A stretch of DNA of 15,103 nt from Anaerolineales bacterium (GCA_024643945.1 JAHELX010000076.1:1-15103), one strand, 5' to 3'; counted from the stretch's first letter, positions 1 to 7,500 are shown. Notes: generated by a model not told the origin, from the letters alone. Made by a program: numbers and translations.

Positions 1-117
1 CGGGGGGAGGTTGGGAGGGGGGAGAGCCCTGTCTCGCGCAAGCGACCCGACTTGGGGATTAGGTTCAGACGCTGTCCAGTCTGCTGTCGTCTCGACCCCC
101 AAAAACCTACCCATGAA
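1..117. repeat. Perfect 117-bp direct repeat, left copy (cut by window edge)
   Basis: Every base of 1-117 matches 7501-7617; the two diverge directly after CCATGAA. The left limit of this copy is unknown because the window starts inside it. It begins in a G-rich tract and ends in CCCCCAAAAACCTACCCATGAA, whose reverse complement occurs twice at 7366-7386 and 7417-7437. Both direct copies lie outside the minus-strand sigma/ABC/two-component block. The sequence has open frames but nothing that looks like a real protein. Confidence 0.95.
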
Positions 118-232
118 AGCCCCCAGCCCCTCCCCACGTCGGGGAGGGGAGCAATTCTCCCCCTTCCTCCCTTGGCAGGGACAAGCTGTCAGGGAAGGGG
201 GTCGGGGGGTTAGGTCTGCCCCCCAAAAATGA
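118..232. repeat. GC-rich intergenic repeat, inverted relative to 7264-7386
   Basis: This stretch continues the left repeat and differs from the sequence after the 7501-7617 copy. Its core at 138-181 is close to the reverse complement of 7289-7330 (shared landmarks: AGCAATTCT and CCTCCCTTGGCAGGGA). Its end (GGGGTTAGGTCTGCCCC, about 203-220) resembles GGGGGTAGGTCTTGCCCC near 7630. It appears to be one member of a family of roughly 130-bp intergenic elements without coding capacity. It lies downstream of the kinase stop codon. Confidence 0.7.
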
Positions 233-252
233 ACGCACCCGACAGCAGACTA

Positions 253-2388
253 TCACACCCCCTGGGGCAGTGTCAGTGAGACACGGGTATACGCGTCCGG
301 TAGGCTCTCAACGGCCAGAGTCCCCCCGACGACGGCCATCATGGTGCTGTGCAGGGCCAGTCCCTGGCCGCTGCCTGCGTTTGAATCCTCGGCTACTCCC
401 AACCCAACGCCGTCATCCTCGATGGTGATCTCTAACCCGTCGCGCCAGGCTATCTCCAGGCGAAGGTGCAAGGAACGGGCCGCATCTCCGCCGCGGCCAT
501 AGCGGGCAGCGTTACGCATGGCCTCCCGCGCAGCGTAGAAGAGCACCTCAGCCGTCAGCGGAGGAATGGTCTGGGTCTGCCGCTCCGCTTGCGGATCGAT
601 CTGCCAGGTTACGCCGTCGAAGGTACTCCCCAGTTCGTCGTCCACGACCCCGCGCAGCGCGCCGACCAGCCCGCGGCGGGCTAACTCAGGCACGCCGGTG
701 GCCGGCATCTCGCGCAGCAGATCAGAGACCTGGCGGTGGACGTCCCCCAGCAGCGCGACTGCATCGGAAGCCGTCCCGTCCAAATCGCCTCCCCTACTGG
801 TCAGGGTCAGCATGGCCGTGTGCAGCCGGGGCAAGAGGTCGTCATGCAGAACGCGGCGGGCGCGTCGATCGAGCACCTGGCTTTCGGCCAGCCGCTGGCG
901 CTGCAAAGCCATCAGCCGCCGCGCCATCTCGGCGCTGGCCTGGGTATCAATCAGCCGTTCCCCGCTGGCGCGGGCGATTTCGATCTCCTCCTGGGTATAG
1001 AGGCCTCCATCCTGCTTTTCGCCCAGTAACAAGACGCCGATCAGTCCCCGCTCACTCCACAAGGGCACCGCCCACCGGGCGCCAGCGTAGCGAGCCGGGT
1101 CCAGGGGCAGGCACATCGTCTGCGGGGAATGAGATAGCTCGGCGATCTCGGTCAACGCCAGGGGTGGACTTGGGGCTCCTTGGGGATAGACCAGGGCCGG
1201 GCCGACCAGCGGCGCCAGGGGACCCAGGGCAGCCAGGTAGGCCACCTGTGCTCCCAGCACATCGTCGCATAAGGTGCAGAAGGGTGCGGCCGCGTCCACC
1301 ACAGGCGGCGCAGAGGGAGAGGCGGTTAGCAGGTGCTCGTAAAGCCGCTGGCTGGCGACAAAGGGGCGCAGATGGGCCATGGTGCGTTCCCGCTCCGCAT
1401 AAGAGCGCCAACTGAAAAGCGCGTAAAAGAGGGTCATCAGGATGGTGGCCACCAGCAGGCTGTAGATGGGACGTAACTGGGATGACAGGCTCCAGCCCAC
1501 CACCGTCCCATACCCGGCGGCCAGGATGACGGCACTGCGCCAGTGGCGAAAGAAACCGCGCCGGGGCAGTGTTTTGCCGGTAAAGACCTCGTAGGAGACG
1601 ATGGCTCGTCCCAGCAGGATGATGGCGAGGGCGATGAGGGAAGCAATAATCAAGTCAAACCAGGCAACGGTGATCGACATGTCGCTATACAGGCCGTAGA
1701 GCGCACGTTGACGGGCGTTCATCACGATCCAGAGCATCACCCAGGCCACCAGCAAACTGACCAGCAGCAGCACGATCGCGGTCGCCACCAGCCAGGGACG
1801 GGCACGGCGGCGGGCCAGATCGCCCATCACGCGCGCCGACGGCCCCGGCCGGCGCAGCACATCTAATGAGAGGCTGATGCAAAGCACAATATAGAGGGGG
1901 TAGGCCAGGATCAGCAACGGAATGCCGCCGAGCGAGGGGGTGGCCGACAGATCCAGTTGCGCCACCTGCCAGTAGGAGGGAAGCGGGTTGGCAAAGATGA
2001 GCAACCCGACGAGCGCGATCGCCAGCAGCGTGGTAAGCAACAGCCAGGGACGGTGCCGGGAGTGTAGCGGGGTTTGCCGGTCTTCCCAGAAGCCGGCATA
2101 CCACAGCATGATCGCGTACCAGGAGAAGGGGGAGGCAATGACCGGCCCCCAGCCCAGGTGCCACCAGAAGTCCATGCCCTGGCTCACGTAGCTCAGACCG
2201 TGGCCCAGGATGGCGGAGTGGCTGATAAAGAAGGCGCCACTCATCAGCAGCCCGCCGCCGGCCAGCCACATGCCCCAGGTACGGCGCTCGGCGTTCAGCA
2301 GCACGGTCAAGCCCAACCAGAGCAAGAGGATGGTGTTAAACAACGAGACGGCCATGATGGCCCAATCGAGGAAGAAATTGCCAGTCAT
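253..2388 (-). CDS. Multi-membrane GAF sensor histidine kinase (NarL/HisKA_3-like)
   Basis: A 711-residue membrane sensor kinase expected to autophosphorylate on histidine and pass phosphate to a response regulator. Residues 1-330 hold eight or nine hydrophobic segments (for example 10-31, 40-60, 114-134, 155-176, 199-223, 241-263, 307-327). A GAF-like region spans about 345-500. The H-box RRVLHDDLLPRLH has its phospho-acceptor at His515, the layout of the NarL-type dimerisation domain. The ATPase domain shows the N-box (EAMRNAARYG, Asn626), DDGVGL near 658 and GSGQGLALH near 673. The membrane part has no recognised ligand-binding signature, so the signal is unknown. Its likely partner is the response regulator encoded 73 bp upstream in the same direction. 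The ATG at 2388 has no clear Shine-Dalgarno sequence, and the gap before it is filled by a 7-bp repeat and a palindrome. Confidence 0.93.
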   Translation of the reverse strand: MTGNFFLDWAIMAVSLFNTILLLWLGLTVLLNAERRTWGMWLAGGGLLMSGAFFISHSAILGHGLSYVSQGMDFWWHLGWGPVIASPFSWYAIMLWYAGFWEDRQTPLHSRHRPWLLLTTLLAIALVGLLIFANPLPSYWQVAQLDLSATPSLGGIPLLILAYPLYIVLCISLSLDVLRRPGPSARVMGDLARRRARPWLVATAIVLLLVSLLVAWVMLWIVMNARQRALYGLYSDMSITVAWFDLIIASLIALAIILLGRAIVSYEVFTGKTLPRRGFFRHWRSAVILAAGYGTVVGWSLSSQLRPIYSLLVATILMTLFYALFSWRSYAERERTMAHLRPFVASQRLYEHLLTASPSAPPVVDAAAPFCTLCDDVLGAQVAYLAALGPLAPLVGPALVYPQGAPSPPLALTEIAELSHSPQTMCLPLDPARYAGARWAVPLWSERGLIGVLLLGEKQDGGLYTQEEIEIARASGERLIDTQASAEMARRLMALQRQRLAESQVLDRRARRVLHDDLLPRLHTAMLTLTSRGGDLDGTASDAVALLGDVHRQVSDLLREMPATGVPELARRGLVGALRGVVDDELGSTFDGVTWQIDPQAERQTQTIPPLTAEVLFYAAREAMRNAARYGRGGDAARSLHLRLEIAWRDGLEITIEDDGVGLGVAEDSNAGSGQGLALHSTMMAVVGGTLAVESLPDAYTRVSLTLPQGV

Positions 2389-2393
2389 TTTGC

Positions 2394-2451
2394 GGTAGAC
2401 AGCCCGCCCCGGCTGCGCCGAGCGGGCCGGGGTAGACGGTAGACGGTAGAC
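2394..2451. repeat. GGTAGAC heptamer tandem split by a palindromic element
   Basis: Four copies of GGTAGAC are present: 2394-2400, then 2431-2437, 2438-2444 and 2445-2451 head to tail. The first is separated from the other three by exactly 30 bp of GC-rich palindrome (2401-2430). The array occupies the 73-bp gap between the response regulator stop and the kinase start. The GGTAGAC flanking each side could be a target duplication, but because the unit is already tandem this cannot be decided from one site. Confidence 0.9.
2401..2430 (-). repeat. 30-bp GC-rich palindromic element, intergenic copy
   Basis: The element can fold with stem CCCCGGC (2407-2413) against GCCGGGG (2426-2432). Its reverse complement, extended to 2400-2435, matches 13057-13092 at 35 of 36 positions, where the same element lies inside a radical SAM gene. 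It carries no gene. In the mRNA running from the response regulator to the kinase it would form a stable hairpin and could lower kinase expression; that effect is inference. Confidence 0.85.
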
Positions 2452-2461
2452 AGGGAGAGGG

Positions 2462-3238
2462 TTACGCTTCCCAGGGGAGCCACTCGCCGCGTTCGTTGAT
2501 GAGGTAGGCAGTCCCAGTGTCGTCCCACCGGATGAGTCGCTCCTGGCGCACGATGATGGCCGCGCGGGTACGGGCCACTTTTTCGTCGGTGGCCGTCTCG
2601 TTCAGGCCCCACGCGGCGTAGATCTGGCCGTTGGTGCGGCTGATGGTACGCTTGTCGCGAAAGCCCAACTGGGCGGCGATTTGTTCGTTGGTCATCCCCC
2701 CGGCCAGCATGCGAGCGACGGCCTGCTCGTTGGGTTCCAGCAACGCCAGCGGCGATTGCTCGTCCTTGTGGCGCACCTCCTGCACGCGCGATTCGATCTC
2801 CGGGTCGATGAAGCTGCGTCCCGCGACGGCGTCTCTGAGCAAAGGTAGGATCATCCCCGGCAACAAGTAGTTCGATTTGCGCACGTAGGCATAATGGCTC
2901 AGGATGCCGGAACGGCGGAAATCGCGGTAATAGGCGTCGTCGTCCTGGATGGAGTAAAAGACGACCGGCAGGCGCGGGAACTCGCGCCGGATGGCCTCCG
3001 CCGCCTCGATCCCGTTCATCTCGCCCGCCAGTTGTACGTCCATCAGGATCACGTCGATCAAACCGCGCAGGTTTTCAGCGGCTTCCGAGGTCCCGGCTGA
3101 AGCCTCCAGGCAGTGCACCAGGGCCTCCTCCCCACTGGCACAAGCGTATACCACGCGCACTTCCCCCGTCTCCTCCAGCCCCGATTTCAAGGCGAGACGC
3201 AGGTTTTCATTGTCTTCTACCAATAGCAGGTTCAGCAT
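2462..3238 (-). CDS. Response regulator with C-terminal LuxR-like helix-turn-helix
   Basis: A 258-residue two-component response regulator, probably a DNA-binding transcription factor. The receiver domain (1-130) has the acidic pair Glu8/Asp9, the phospho-acceptor Asp67 in VILMDVQL, Ser96 in place of the usual Thr/Ser switch residue, and Lys121 in VRKSN. The receiver is slightly long, with extra residues around 48-58. A helix-turn-helix lies at about 167-215 (EPNEQAVARMLAGGMTNEQI), similar to NarL/LuxR effector domains but divergent. About 40 further residues follow, ending LPWEA. It is transcribed just before the membrane histidine kinase, so the two very likely form a cognate pair. The ATG at 3238 is preceded by a weak AGG six bases away. 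Confidence 0.92.
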   Translation of the reverse strand: MLNLLLVEDNENLRLALKSGLEETGEVRVVYACASGEEALVHCLEASAGTSEAAENLRGLIDVILMDVQLAGEMNGIEAAEAIRREFPRLPVVFYSIQDDDAYYRDFRRSGILSHYAYVRKSNYLLPGMILPLLRDAVAGRSFIDPEIESRVQEVRHKDEQSPLALLEPNEQAVARMLAGGMTNEQIAAQLGFRDKRTISRTNGQIYAAWGLNETATDEKVARTRAAIIVRQERLIRWDDTGTAYLINERGEWLPWEA

Positions 3239-3293
3239 AGGCTACCTGGGTATAATTCACATCTTGCTAGGGATTAGTTTATCCGTTTGACCA

Positions 3294-3358
3294 ACGACGA
3301 ATGACGAATGACGAATGACGAAAATTTGCCTTGGTCGTTCGTCCTTCGTCCTTCGTCC
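3294..3358. repeat. Inverted arrays of 7-bp tandem repeats
   Basis: The left arm repeats ATGACGA (3301-3307, 3308-3314, 3315-3321, with a degenerate copy at 3294-3300). The right arm repeats TTCGTCC (3338-3344, 3345-3351, 3352-3358). The arms are inverted with one mismatch per seven bases and a loop of about 16 bases, so the transcript could fold into a long, regularly interrupted hairpin. It fills most of the 139-bp gap between the permease stop and the response regulator start. It may act as a partial terminator splitting the block into two transcripts; this is inference. Confidence 0.85.
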
Positions 3359-3377
3359 CGCCTACGACGTTTCCGCC

Positions 3378-4220
3378 TCACAAATCCCGCTTCTTGAATT
3401 GTCTCACCGCCAGGGCCAGGATCACGGCCGCGTAGACGGCGGCATACTCGATCATCAGCGGGCTCGGGACGGAGGAAGCCGTGAAAGGCGTGGTGCCGAT
3501 AATGCCCGCCAGGGGGGATTGCATCTCAAACACAGCCCTTTTCCAGAGCGCCTCGCTGGGGATGATCAGGCTAGAGATGACACCGATGTTGACCGCCGTC
3601 TGGTTCTGGATGAAGGGGAAGGCACCGATCTGCTCGATCCAGCCGCCGACGAAAGCCACGCCATACAGCCCGAAGACCAGCACGCCGTTGGCCAGGGTCG
3701 AGAGAGTGGTGCCGCCCAGCAGCGATATGTTGAGCAGCAGCATCGCATTAAGCCACAGCAGCCCCAGGCCACGCAGGGCATTGGGAGCGGTATAGCCGGA
3801 GACGGCATACACCAGGGCCATCACCCCTCCGGCCATCAACAGCAAGTACAGCGTCAGCATGCCCACAAAGCCCAACCATTTGCCCAGGACCACCTCCCAG
3901 CGCCGCACCGGTTTGGTCACCAGCGTGTGAATCGTCCCCGAGGCAACTTCGCCCGAGAGGGTATCCACCGAGGTGAGCACGGCCATCATCACCGTCAGGA
4001 AATTGACCACGTACAATCCGGCTAACATGAGGAAATTGAGTATCTCTTTGCGCGCCAGTATGGAGGGCACATTCGGATTGCGTTCAAACTCCTGCTGAAT
4101 GTAGTAAAAGCCCAGTCCGTAGACCACCAGGAAGACCAGGCCTAGCACCAGGGCTGCCAACAGAATCTTGCGCCGGGCGGCTTCGAGGAAAGTGAGGCGG
4201 GCGATCACCCAAGTCGCCAT
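3378..4220 (-). CDS. ABC-2 type transporter permease
   Basis: A 280-residue integral membrane permease of the ABC-2 superfamily, pairing with the ATPase encoded immediately upstream. About six hydrophobic segments are visible: near 18-42, 63-85, 115-138, 155-180, 185-203 and the C-terminal 255-272, before a basic end (FKKRDL). The cytoplasmic stretch VDTLSGEVASGTIHTLVTKP followed by basic residues is the conserved loop of NosY/YhaP-like permeases. ATG at 4220 is chosen over GTG at 4223: it overlaps the ATPase stop as TGATG, and GGAGG sits six bases upstream. The substrate cannot be deduced; lipid, drug or peptide export are the usual roles of such pairs. Confidence 0.92.
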   Translation of the reverse strand: MATWVIARLTFLEAARRKILLAALVLGLVFLVVYGLGFYYIQQEFERNPNVPSILARKEILNFLMLAGLYVVNFLTVMMAVLTSVDTLSGEVASGTIHTLVTKPVRRWEVVLGKWLGFVGMLTLYLLLMAGGVMALVYAVSGYTAPNALRGLGLLWLNAMLLLNISLLGGTTLSTLANGVLVFGLYGVAFVGGWIEQIGAFPFIQNQTAVNIGVISSLIIPSEALWKRAVFEMQSPLAGIIGTTPFTASSVPSPLMIEYAAVYAAVILALAVRQFKKRDL

Positions 4221-5149
4221 CACAGGCCTCCATCCGTGCCGACAATTTGAATGAACAGGTCTTCGAGGGAGATTTTATTGGGCTGCAGCGCGTATACGTC
4301 CACGCCCTGCTCTACCAGATAACGGTTGACGGCGGGCAGGTCGGCCTCAGCGGAGAGGGTGAGCGACAGGTACTCGCCGTCGGCGCGCACATTGGGGTCC
4401 CAGGCCGCCAGCCCGGCCACGACCTCCGGCCGTAGATTACGCGCCCGCACCTGGACTGTCAACTCGCCATCCACCAACGTCTGGAGCTCGCTGATGCGCA
4501 CGACCTGGCCATGCTTAATGAATGCCACCCGGTCGCAGGTAATCTCCACCTCGCTCAGCAGATGCGAGTTGAGGAACACCGTCTTGCCTCGCTGGCGCAG
4601 ATTGCGAATGATGTCTCGCACCAGGCGACGGCCCACCGGATCGAGGCCAGAGGTCGGCTCATCCAGGATCACCAGGTCGGGATCGTTCAGCAAGGCCTGA
4701 GCCAGGCCAATGCGTTGCAGCATACCCTTGGAGAATTCGCGTAGTTTTTTGGTGGCGTGGGGAGTCAAGCCTACCAAATCCAGCAGTTCTGGGACGCGGC
4801 GACGGGTGAGATCGCGGGGCATGCGGTAGAGGTTGGCGTGCAGGATCAGGAACTCGGTCGCCGTCAGCCAATCGTGGAAGCGAAAATGCTCGGGCAGAAA
4901 GCCGACCCGCCCCCGAATCCGATGATCGGTTAGCGGCATGCCGAGCAGGCGACCTTGTCCTGCCGTGGGCGTGATCAGCCCGAGCAGCATCTTGACGGAA
5001 GTTGTTTTACCCGCCCCATTCGGCCCCAGGAAGCCAAACACCTCGCCAGGCTGGACTGTAAGCGAGAGTTCGGCCACGGCCACTTTGTCGCCAAAAACTT
5101 TGCGCAGGCCCTGGGTTTCGATAGCAGGGGGATTGTTGATCATAAACAT
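4220..5149 (-). CDS. ABC transporter ATP-binding protein (ABC-2 exporter type)
   Basis: A 309-residue nucleotide-binding subunit that powers the permease encoded downstream. Walker A is GPNGAGKTT (42-50), the Q-loop position reads FLPEH (84-88) with Glu as often seen in this subfamily, the signature is a variant FSKGM (139-143), Walker B with catalytic Glu is LVILDEP (159-165), and the switch histidine is His196 in NSHLLSE. A C-terminal extension (about 215-309) is the region that in CcmA/NatA-like ATPases follows the core. The stop codon overlaps the permease start (TGATG), indicating translational coupling. The gap to the anti-sigma gene upstream is filled by the 8-bp inverted arrays. ATG at 5149 has only a weak ribosome site; ATG at 5143 is possible. 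Confidence 0.95.
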   Translation of the reverse strand: MFMINNPPAIETQGLRKVFGDKVAVAELSLTVQPGEVFGFLGPNGAGKTTSVKMLLGLITPTAGQGRLLGMPLTDHRIRGRVGFLPEHFRFHDWLTATEFLILHANLYRMPRDLTRRRVPELLDLVGLTPHATKKLREFSKGMLQRIGLAQALLNDPDLVILDEPTSGLDPVGRRLVRDIIRNLRQRGKTVFLNSHLLSEVEITCDRVAFIKHGQVVRISELQTLVDGELTVQVRARNLRPEVVAGLAAWDPNVRADGEYLSLTLSAEADLPAVNRYLVEQGVDVYALQPNKISLEDLFIQIVGTDGGL

Positions 5150-5163
5150 ACACTCACATGGTA

Positions 5164-5366
5164 GGTTGGAAGGCTGGAAGATTGGAAGATTGGAAGGTTG
5201 GAAGATTGGAAGATTGGAAGGCTGGATGGTTGGAGGATCTCGAAGGCAAAGCTCCCATGCCTCCTATTTACCATCCGAGGCAACGTGCCCAGCCTACCAA
5301 CCTTCCAATCTTCCAACCTTCCAATCTTCCAACCTTCCAGCCTTCCAGCCTTCCAACCTTCCAATA
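5164..5366. repeat. Long inverted repeat built of 8-bp tandem units
   Basis: The left arm has nine units of the form GRYTGGAA from 5164 to 5235 (the last two degenerate). The right arm has nine units of the form TTCCARYC or a close variant from 5295 to 5366. The arms are mutual reverse complements around a 59-base loop (5236-5294). The whole array lies between the anti-sigma stop (5369-5371) and the ATPase start (5149). A transcript through it could form a hairpin of about 70 bp. Internal units vary only at the two RY positions. Its role is unknown. Confidence 0.95.
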
Positions 5367-5368
5367 TC

Positions 5369-6553
5369 CTACTTGAGCGAATTTGCAATCTCGACTGCGG
5401 ATTCGCCGTCCCCTGGCCCGGCAAGGGCGTAGAGGATGTCACCCTTGATCCACATCAGCATATACTGGGCGTTACGCTCTTCGAAGACTTGTTGGATCAG
5501 CACCCCGGTCACGCCGTCGACCTGGACGTCATGGTAGGAGGTTCTGCCGTATTGGGGGATGGGAACGACCAGGGTGGTAGACCAGTCCACGGTCTGGCTG
5601 AAGCGGTGCGCCTCTTCGGGTGTCAAGCCCAAGACCTGCAGGTAGGCCTCGCCGAGCTGGGCGATGTCCAGGCCGGGCGGAGCCGAGACGGACGGGCTGG
5701 TCAACTGCACCAGCACTGTGCAATTCCGCAAGTGACGGTCCGGATCGGGTGGGGCCTCCTGCGCCGCTTCTTCACCGAAATCGCACTCGCCGTAGGCGGC
5801 CGTTATGGAGGGCGGCAGTTCTGCCGTCACCGTGGCGCCATCCAGTTCATCGGGCAGGGAGATGTCTGAGCGGCCGATTCCCTCCAGGAGCGCCCGCACG
5901 CGCGGCAGATTAACGTCGGAGGTCAGCCGTGACCCGGGCTGGAATGACAGGCGCGGCTTGCCCTCGAGAGCAGTCGGTAACCGCACCGGGATGCCCGCCA
6001 GGGCACTGGCTTCCTCGGCACTGGTCACTTGTTGCGGCTCCCCCAGTTTTTCAACCTGAACTTCGTCGGACAGAAATTGTTCGATAGGCGTTGAAGATCC
6101 CTCGATATCCTTGGGCAGGTTGGCGGGGTTGATGGGCACGACGGCGATACGTTGCACACGGAACAGCCCCAGGAAATCGATAGCGAGGGCACGCATCGGT
6201 GGGAAAGCGATCAGCAGGGCTGCCAGTAGCACGATCGCTCCCAACGTTGCCCAGACCGGCTGATACCGGCGCGCAAAAATCTTATTCCACATGGTCATTT
6301 TCTCCTTGTCTGATTCTGAGATTCGCGCGCCTAACCGGGCGCGCGCCACCCCGACGGGTACGGGGGCTTCGGGGGGAGACGGGGCCAGGACCGCCAGGCG
6401 CTGATTGGCCGACTCAGCACGCGCAGCCAGGGCATCGGCTTGCTTCTGGCATTCAGCGCAGGCGGCCAGATGTGCTTCCACCCGCTCCCGATCCAGGTCG
6501 CTCAATTCGTGATCGTGGTAGGCTCGAAGTTGCCCCTGGTTGATATGATGCAT
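5369..6553 (-). CDS. Zinc-finger membrane anti-sigma factor with DUF4367-like outer domain
   Basis: A 394-residue single-pass membrane protein expected to hold the neighbouring ECF sigma factor inactive until a signal releases it. The cytoplasmic N-terminus carries the zinc-binding ZAS motif His28-X3-Cys32-X2-Cys35 (HLAACAEC). A linker of about 60 residues follows, then one membrane helix at about 100-118, then a large outer domain. Its end (ILYALAGPGDGESAVEIANS) resembles DUF4367/DUF4245-type domains that follow anti-sigma anchors. The start lies two bases after the sigma stop, so the pair is co-transcribed and probably coupled. An internal ATG pair (6298 and 6292) has AAGGAG upstream and could start a shorter form without the zinc finger. 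The function is firm as anti-sigma; the sensed signal is unknown. Confidence 0.9.
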   Translation of the reverse strand: MHHINQGQLRAYHDHELSDLDRERVEAHLAACAECQKQADALAARAESANQRLAVLAPSPPEAPVPVGVARARLGARISESDKEKMTMWNKIFARRYQPVWATLGAIVLLAALLIAFPPMRALAIDFLGLFRVQRIAVVPINPANLPKDIEGSSTPIEQFLSDEVQVEKLGEPQQVTSAEEASALAGIPVRLPTALEGKPRLSFQPGSRLTSDVNLPRVRALLEGIGRSDISLPDELDGATVTAELPPSITAAYGECDFGEEAAQEAPPDPDRHLRNCTVLVQLTSPSVSAPPGLDIAQLGEAYLQVLGLTPEEAHRFSQTVDWSTTLVVPIPQYGRTSYHDVQVDGVTGVLIQQVFEERNAQYMLMWIKGDILYALAGPGDGESAVEIANSLK

Positions 6554-6555
6554 CT

Positions 6556-7155
6556 TTACCTTCCTTCCAGCGCCCGATACTGCGCCTCGAACTCCCGCTC
6601 GGCCCGGGCCAGCATGGTGCCGATAGAGCCGGGAGATACGCCGAGCGCCGCGGCAAGCTCGGCATACGATAGACCTGAGTGGCGCAAGATCAGCAATTGG
6701 GCTGACCGGGGCTTCATCTGGGCCAGGACACGCCGTACCTGTTGCCGCTCCTCGGCCCGTTCGGCCGCGATGTCCGGATCGTGGGGCGCTGCGGCTTCGA
6801 GCACCAGTCGTCCGGCCTCTTGTTCGTGGCGCTGGCGCCGCTTGAAGGCGCGCAGGGCATTGAAACCCAGATTGGTTGCCACGCGATACAGCCAGCCGGA
6901 CAGATTGCTCCCATGCTCGTGCGCAGGCGGACGACGATACAGGCGCCAGAACACCTCCAAGGCCAGATCCTCGGCCTCGGCCCGGTCACCGACCAGTCGG
7001 AACAGCACAGCATATACCCTGGTCCAGTGCTCGTGGAAGATAGCTTCAAAGGCGACAGCGGCATCTTGCTCGGCACGCCCCTGCTCGCGTTGTGCGTTAT
7101 CAGTCGTCACAGTCACCGGTAACCTTGGCCCGAGAGGCCTGTTTCGCGCACTCAC
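6556..7155 (-). CDS. ECF-type RNA polymerase sigma factor
   Basis: A 199-residue sigma-70 family protein with regions 2 and 4 only, as in extracytoplasmic-function sigma factors. Region 2 spans about 36-107 (FEAIFHEHWTRVYAVLFRLV, then AEDLALEVFWRLYR and SGWLYRVATNLGFN). Region 4 spans about 137-190 (RRVLAQMKPRSAQLLILRHS, then the helix-turn-helix SYAELAAALGVSPGSIGTML). It is followed after two bases by its membrane anti-sigma factor. The start drawn is GTG at 7155 without a visible Shine-Dalgarno; GTG at 7116 has AAGG six bases upstream and is a real alternative, giving 186 residues without losing any conserved region. Confidence 0.93.
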   Translation of the reverse strand: MSARNRPLGPRLPVTVTTDNAQREQGRAEQDAAVAFEAIFHEHWTRVYAVLFRLVGDRAEAEDLALEVFWRLYRRPPAHEHGSNLSGWLYRVATNLGFNALRAFKRRQRHEQEAGRLVLEAAAPHDPDIAAERAEERQQVRRVLAQMKPRSAQLLILRHSGLSYAELAAALGVSPGSIGTMLARAEREFEAQYRALEGR

Positions 7156-7214
7156 TAATATAACACCGCTCGCTCAGAGTATGTGACAAGGAACCCAACC
7201 GGGTATGATGGGTA

Positions 7215-7243
7215 AGCGTATCAGAGATAAAGGTTCCTGTCAA
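7215..7243 (-). promoter_or_regulatory. Predicted sigma-70 type promoter for the sigma/anti-sigma genes
   Basis: On the minus strand TTGACA (7238-7243) is a perfect -35 box, followed after 17 bases by TACGCT (7215-7220), which keeps the TA and final T of a -10 box. The overlapping GGAACC at 7232-7237 resembles an ECF -35 element, so autoregulation by the encoded sigma is possible, but no good ECF -10 is seen at the right distance. The -35 box lies in a sequence shared with the 8368 and 11749 repeats. Confidence 0.45.
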
Positions 7244-7360
7244 GCACTCAGGTGCGCTGGGGGTTATTTCAGTTTTGGGGCAAACCCCTCCCTGCCAAGG
7301 GAGGAAGGGAAGAATTGCTCCCCTCTCCGCGCCGCCTGTCCCTGCTAAGGGAGGGAGGGG

Positions 7361-7462
7361 CCCCTTTCATGGGTAGGTTTTTGGGACTGGCGAACCTCTC
7401 CCCCCCTCAGTCCCCTTTCATGGGTAGGTTTTTGGGACTGGCGAACCTCTCCCCCCCTCAGT
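7361..7462. repeat. 51-bp tandem duplication
   Basis: 7361-7411 and 7412-7462 are identical head-to-tail copies, each beginning CCCCTTTCATGGGTAGG and ending CCCCCCCTCAGT. Perfect identity points to a recent slippage or unequal-exchange event, or to an assembly artefact in a GC-rich tract. Confidence 0.95.
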
Positions 7463-7500
7463 CCCCCCCGCTGGGGGGGAAGCTTGGCTCCTCCCCCCAG

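Noticed and set aside
11..232. Open frame sharing a peptide (ALSRASDPTWGLGSDAVQSA) with a frame at 7484-7837
   Set aside because: The shared peptide is only the translation of the 117-bp direct repeat; the frames diverge outside it, have no ribosome site, and the DNA is non-coding repeat.
2074..2442. 122-codon plus-strand frame over the kinase start
   Set aside because: Antisense to the kinase membrane region and running into the heptamer and palindrome; composition is rich in Gln, Gly and Ala without a domain.
3315..4025. 236-codon plus-strand frame
   Set aside because: It is antisense to the well-supported ABC permease gene and its product is low-complexity, rich in Gln, His and Arg.
4221..4223. 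GTG start for the ABC permease
   Set aside because: GGAGG is only three bases away from GTG but six from the ATG at 4220, and the ATG gives the common TGATG overlap with the upstream gene.
5164..5366. CRISPR array
   Set aside because: The units are 8 bp and contiguous without spacers, the second half is inverted, and no cas gene is present.
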